Positions 62,368-64,000 of a DNA stretch of 64,000 nucleotides are shown one piece after another. The DNA comes from Phytohabitans sp052068095. GTDB taxonomy: Bacteria > Actinomycetota > Actinomycetes > Mycobacteriales > Micromonosporaceae. The stretch spans positions 62,001-126,000 of the forward strand of contig NZ_JBQHDG010000005.1 in assembly GCF_052068095.1 (NCBI RefSeq), in the 5' to 3' direction. Each line of letters begins with the position of its first letter. The first letter of the stretch is position 1. A model generated the notes under the pieces. The model was given only the letters and a program-made list of their open reading frames with translations. It searched no databases and was not told where the DNA came from. A program made the position numbers and the translations under genes.

Positions 62368-63387
62368 TCAGGCCCTGGCCGGGCGGCGGCGCGGCCGGCG
62401 GCTGCCCACCCGGGCGTGTGGCGGCATCGGAAACGACTCCAGAGCGGACGGCGGGATGCCGCGGCGCAGCACGTCGTCGAGGAGGCGGGCCATCGAGTAG
62501 GCCGGATCGGCGTCCCTGGCCCGCTCCACCGCGGCGACGGCGAGGGCGCCCTGCCCGGACCGCCAGGCGGCGAACGCGAGCAGGCACGCCGGCGCCGGCA
62601 CGAGGTGGGACTCCGCCCGGCGCAGCACGTCGACCCACAGCTCGATGTGCCACTCGTCGACGCCCACCCGCTCCCACGCGTAGTCGCGGACCGGCAGGTG
62701 CTTGAGCAGCACGGTCAACCAAGCGACCTCGTCGTCGCTGAGGCGGCCGCCTTCGCGGTGGCAGCGCATCGCCTCCCGCACCGCGGCGGCGCCGAGCTGA
62801 CGCAGCGACCGGCTGCCCAGCAGGTCACCCGGCGGCGAGGTGGCAAGCATGCTGCTCAGCCGCGCGGTGGCACGCTCGGTCAACCGGCGCATCGACTCGC
62901 GGGTCGCACCGCCGATCGGCGCGATCTGCCGCACGAGCGTGTCGCGGTCGGGGAGCGCCACGTGCCCGGCGTGGGTGGCCGCGGCGGCCACGGGGCTGGC
63001 CACGGGGTCGTATGCCGTGCCCTCGGGCGGGCAGCAGCCCTCGCCGGGGCACGCGTAGGACCAGTAACGCCCGTCGGCCACGCGCAACGCGTCGATCACG
63101 CCGACGCTGTGTCGCTCCAGCGCCGCGCGGATGGCCAGCACGGGCTCGCGCGCCCGCTCGTCGGTGCCGTAGCCGACGACGGCGGCGGTGTCGACGTCCT
63201 GCCGCATGACGACGGACGTCACGTACTCCACGAAGGCGGGCGGCTCGCCCAGGTCACCCCGGGCGGCGAAGACCACGTGGCGGGCGCGGAGCCCCACGAC
63301 GACAACGCTGTCGCGCGGGTGGAAGCCGAGCAGAAACGGGATGGCGGCGAGCAGGTCAGCTGGTGTGCGGAGGGCGAGCGGTGTCAT
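62368..63387 (-). CDS. DUF4192 family protein
   Basis: A 339-residue actinobacterial protein of the DUF4192 family: the N-terminus RTPADLLAAIPFLLGFHPRD then SVVVVGL is diagnostic, with YWSYACPGEGCCPPEGTAYD in the middle and a helical C-terminal half (YAWERVGVDEWHIELWVDVL; CLLAFAAWRSGQGALAVAAV). The C-terminus is basic. Function unknown. CAAGCT (minus strand) lies 6 nt before the ATG, a weak leaderless candidate. Confidence 0.9.
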   Translation of the reverse strand: MTPLALRTPADLLAAIPFLLGFHPRDSVVVVGLRARHVVFAARGDLGEPPAFVEYVTSVVMRQDVDTAAVVGYGTDERAREPVLAIRAALERHSVGVIDALRVADGRYWSYACPGEGCCPPEGTAYDPVASPVAAAATHAGHVALPDRDTLVRQIAPIGGATRESMRRLTERATARLSSMLATSPPGDLLGSRSLRQLGAAAVREAMRCHREGGRLSDDEVAWLTVLLKHLPVRDYAWERVGVDEWHIELWVDVLRRAESHLVPAPACLLAFAAWRSGQGALAVAAVERARDADPAYSMARLLDDVLRRGIPPSALESFPMPPHARVGSRRPRRRPARA

Positions 63388-63426
63388 GTGGGCAGCTTGC
63401 GCTGGCCTGGATGAGATCAGAAGGCC

Positions 63427-63453
63427 CTGTGGACGACACCCGGGTTATCCACA
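63427..63453. promoter_or_regulatory. Two opposed DnaA-box-like nonamers
   Basis: TTATCCACA (63445-63453, exact consensus) and, on the other strand, TCGTCCACA within 63427-63436 lie in the 89-bp gap upstream of the DUF4192 gene. Confidence 0.4.
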
Positions 63454-63476
63454 GGCACGCTCAGTAGTGGAGCAGG

Positions 63477-63983
63477 TCAGGACTTAAATCGGAGCTCGTG
63501 AATGTCGATGTCCTGCCGCCACGCGTGCTCGCGCCGGCCGAGGTCGAGCGTCAACTGGAGCGCGGAGAGCACGTCGTACCCGGCCGCGTGCAGGCTGCGG
63601 ATCGCGTCCACGTTGCGCGACTCGGGGGAGATCGTCAGGTAGGCCAGCCCACGCCGCCGCGCTTCGTCGGCGACGTGCCCGAGCAGCGCCCGGCCGACGC
63701 CCTGGCCGCGGTGTGCCTCGGTCACCACGACCGGCTCGACCTCGCCCGCCCGGCCCTTCATGATGAGGCCGACCAGCCCGACGACGCCGTCTTCGCCGTG
63801 GTCGGCGACCCACATGCCGGACAGGTCCAGCCTGGTCAGGTAGTCCTCGAACGCCGCGCCGGGGTCGGCGCCACCGAAGCCCGGGTCGTCGTAGAGCGCC
63901 CGGTGCCGCTCGGTCAACTCGACCCACAGCCGCCGGCCGGCGCTGTGGTCGCCGGGCCGGTACGAACGGATCGTCACCGCCAT
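63477..63983 (-). CDS. GNAT-family N-acetyltransferase
   Basis: A 168-residue acetyltransferase. The acetyl-CoA-binding motif is EAHRGQGVGRALLGHV (about 98-113), followed by LAYLTISPESRNVDAIRSLH and an N-terminal SYRPGDHSAGRRLWVELTER. It is cytoplasmic. The acceptor is unknown. AAGCAT (minus strand) lies 6 nt before the ATG. The end of the gene contains the sequence upstream of which the DnaA-like boxes lie. Confidence 0.9.
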   Translation of the reverse strand: MAVTIRSYRPGDHSAGRRLWVELTERHRALYDDPGFGGADPGAAFEDYLTRLDLSGMWVADHGEDGVVGLVGLIMKGRAGEVEPVVVTEAHRGQGVGRALLGHVADEARRRGLAYLTISPESRNVDAIRSLHAAGYDVLSALQLTLDLGRREHAWRQDIDIHELRFKS

Positions 63984-64000
63984 GACGTCATGCTTACCCC

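Overview
The window is GC-rich (roughly 70 %) actinobacterial chromosome. It carries families typical of the group: bacterial proteasome activator Bpa, several LCP cell-wall ligases, SigE-type ECF sigma factors, DUF5926, DUF4192 and DUF6457 proteins. The gene content would suit Micromonosporaceae, but that placement is inference from content, not from a marker gene. No tRNA, rRNA, CRISPR array, transposase or phage gene was found. Most of the window is ordinary core and semi-core genome; the unusual material lies between the genes.

Layout. 0-9.7 kb: a truncated response regulator, a thiolase, a rhomboid protease, a cyclophilin, a CorA transporter, an aminotransferase, a CBS protein, a NUDIX hydrolase and an Fpg/Nei glycosylase. 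9.9-18.3 kb: a sugar transferase, a LytS/LytTR two-component pair, a Uma2 protein, a SigE-type sigma factor with a membrane partner, and a sodium:solute symporter with a small helper. 18.3-24.1 kb: an OmpR-type two-component system, a DUF4173 membrane protein and an ABC exporter. 25-29 kb: a solute-binding lipoprotein, a flavin-reductase-like protein, and a DUF485/ActP acetate symporter pair behind two CRP-like palindromes. 29-36.3 kb: a nucleotide-sugar epimerase/decarboxylase, three LCP ligases in a row, a rhodanese, and a GAF/PAS kinase followed by an RsbW-like ATPase. 36.5-49.1 kb: DUF5926, arginine deiminase, a NERD protein, prephenate dehydratase, seryl-tRNA synthetase, two tandem HAD phosphatases and Bpa. 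49.2-64 kb: a branched-chain-type binding lipoprotein, a dimethylargininase divergent from an Lrp regulator, a beta-propeller lipoprotein, and scattered parts of a molybdenum enzyme system (FdhF-like oxidoreductase, MobA, FdhD).

Intergenic signals. (1) A 128-bp element lies directly upstream of two unrelated genes (26187 and 36467). The copies align without a gap up to the start codon, fold into a long hairpin, and show one compensatory base-pair change, which suggests a conserved structured 5' leader. (2) Three gene-free intergenic regions (11.5, 24.1-25.0 and 48.2 kb) are filled from one stop codon onwards by members of one repeat family with inverted ends; one copy carries a nested insert with its own perfect 16-bp inverted repeats. 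(3) More than twenty genes have a TANNNT-like hexamer 6-8 nt before the start codon, the layout of leaderless transcripts. This pattern was used to choose several starts.
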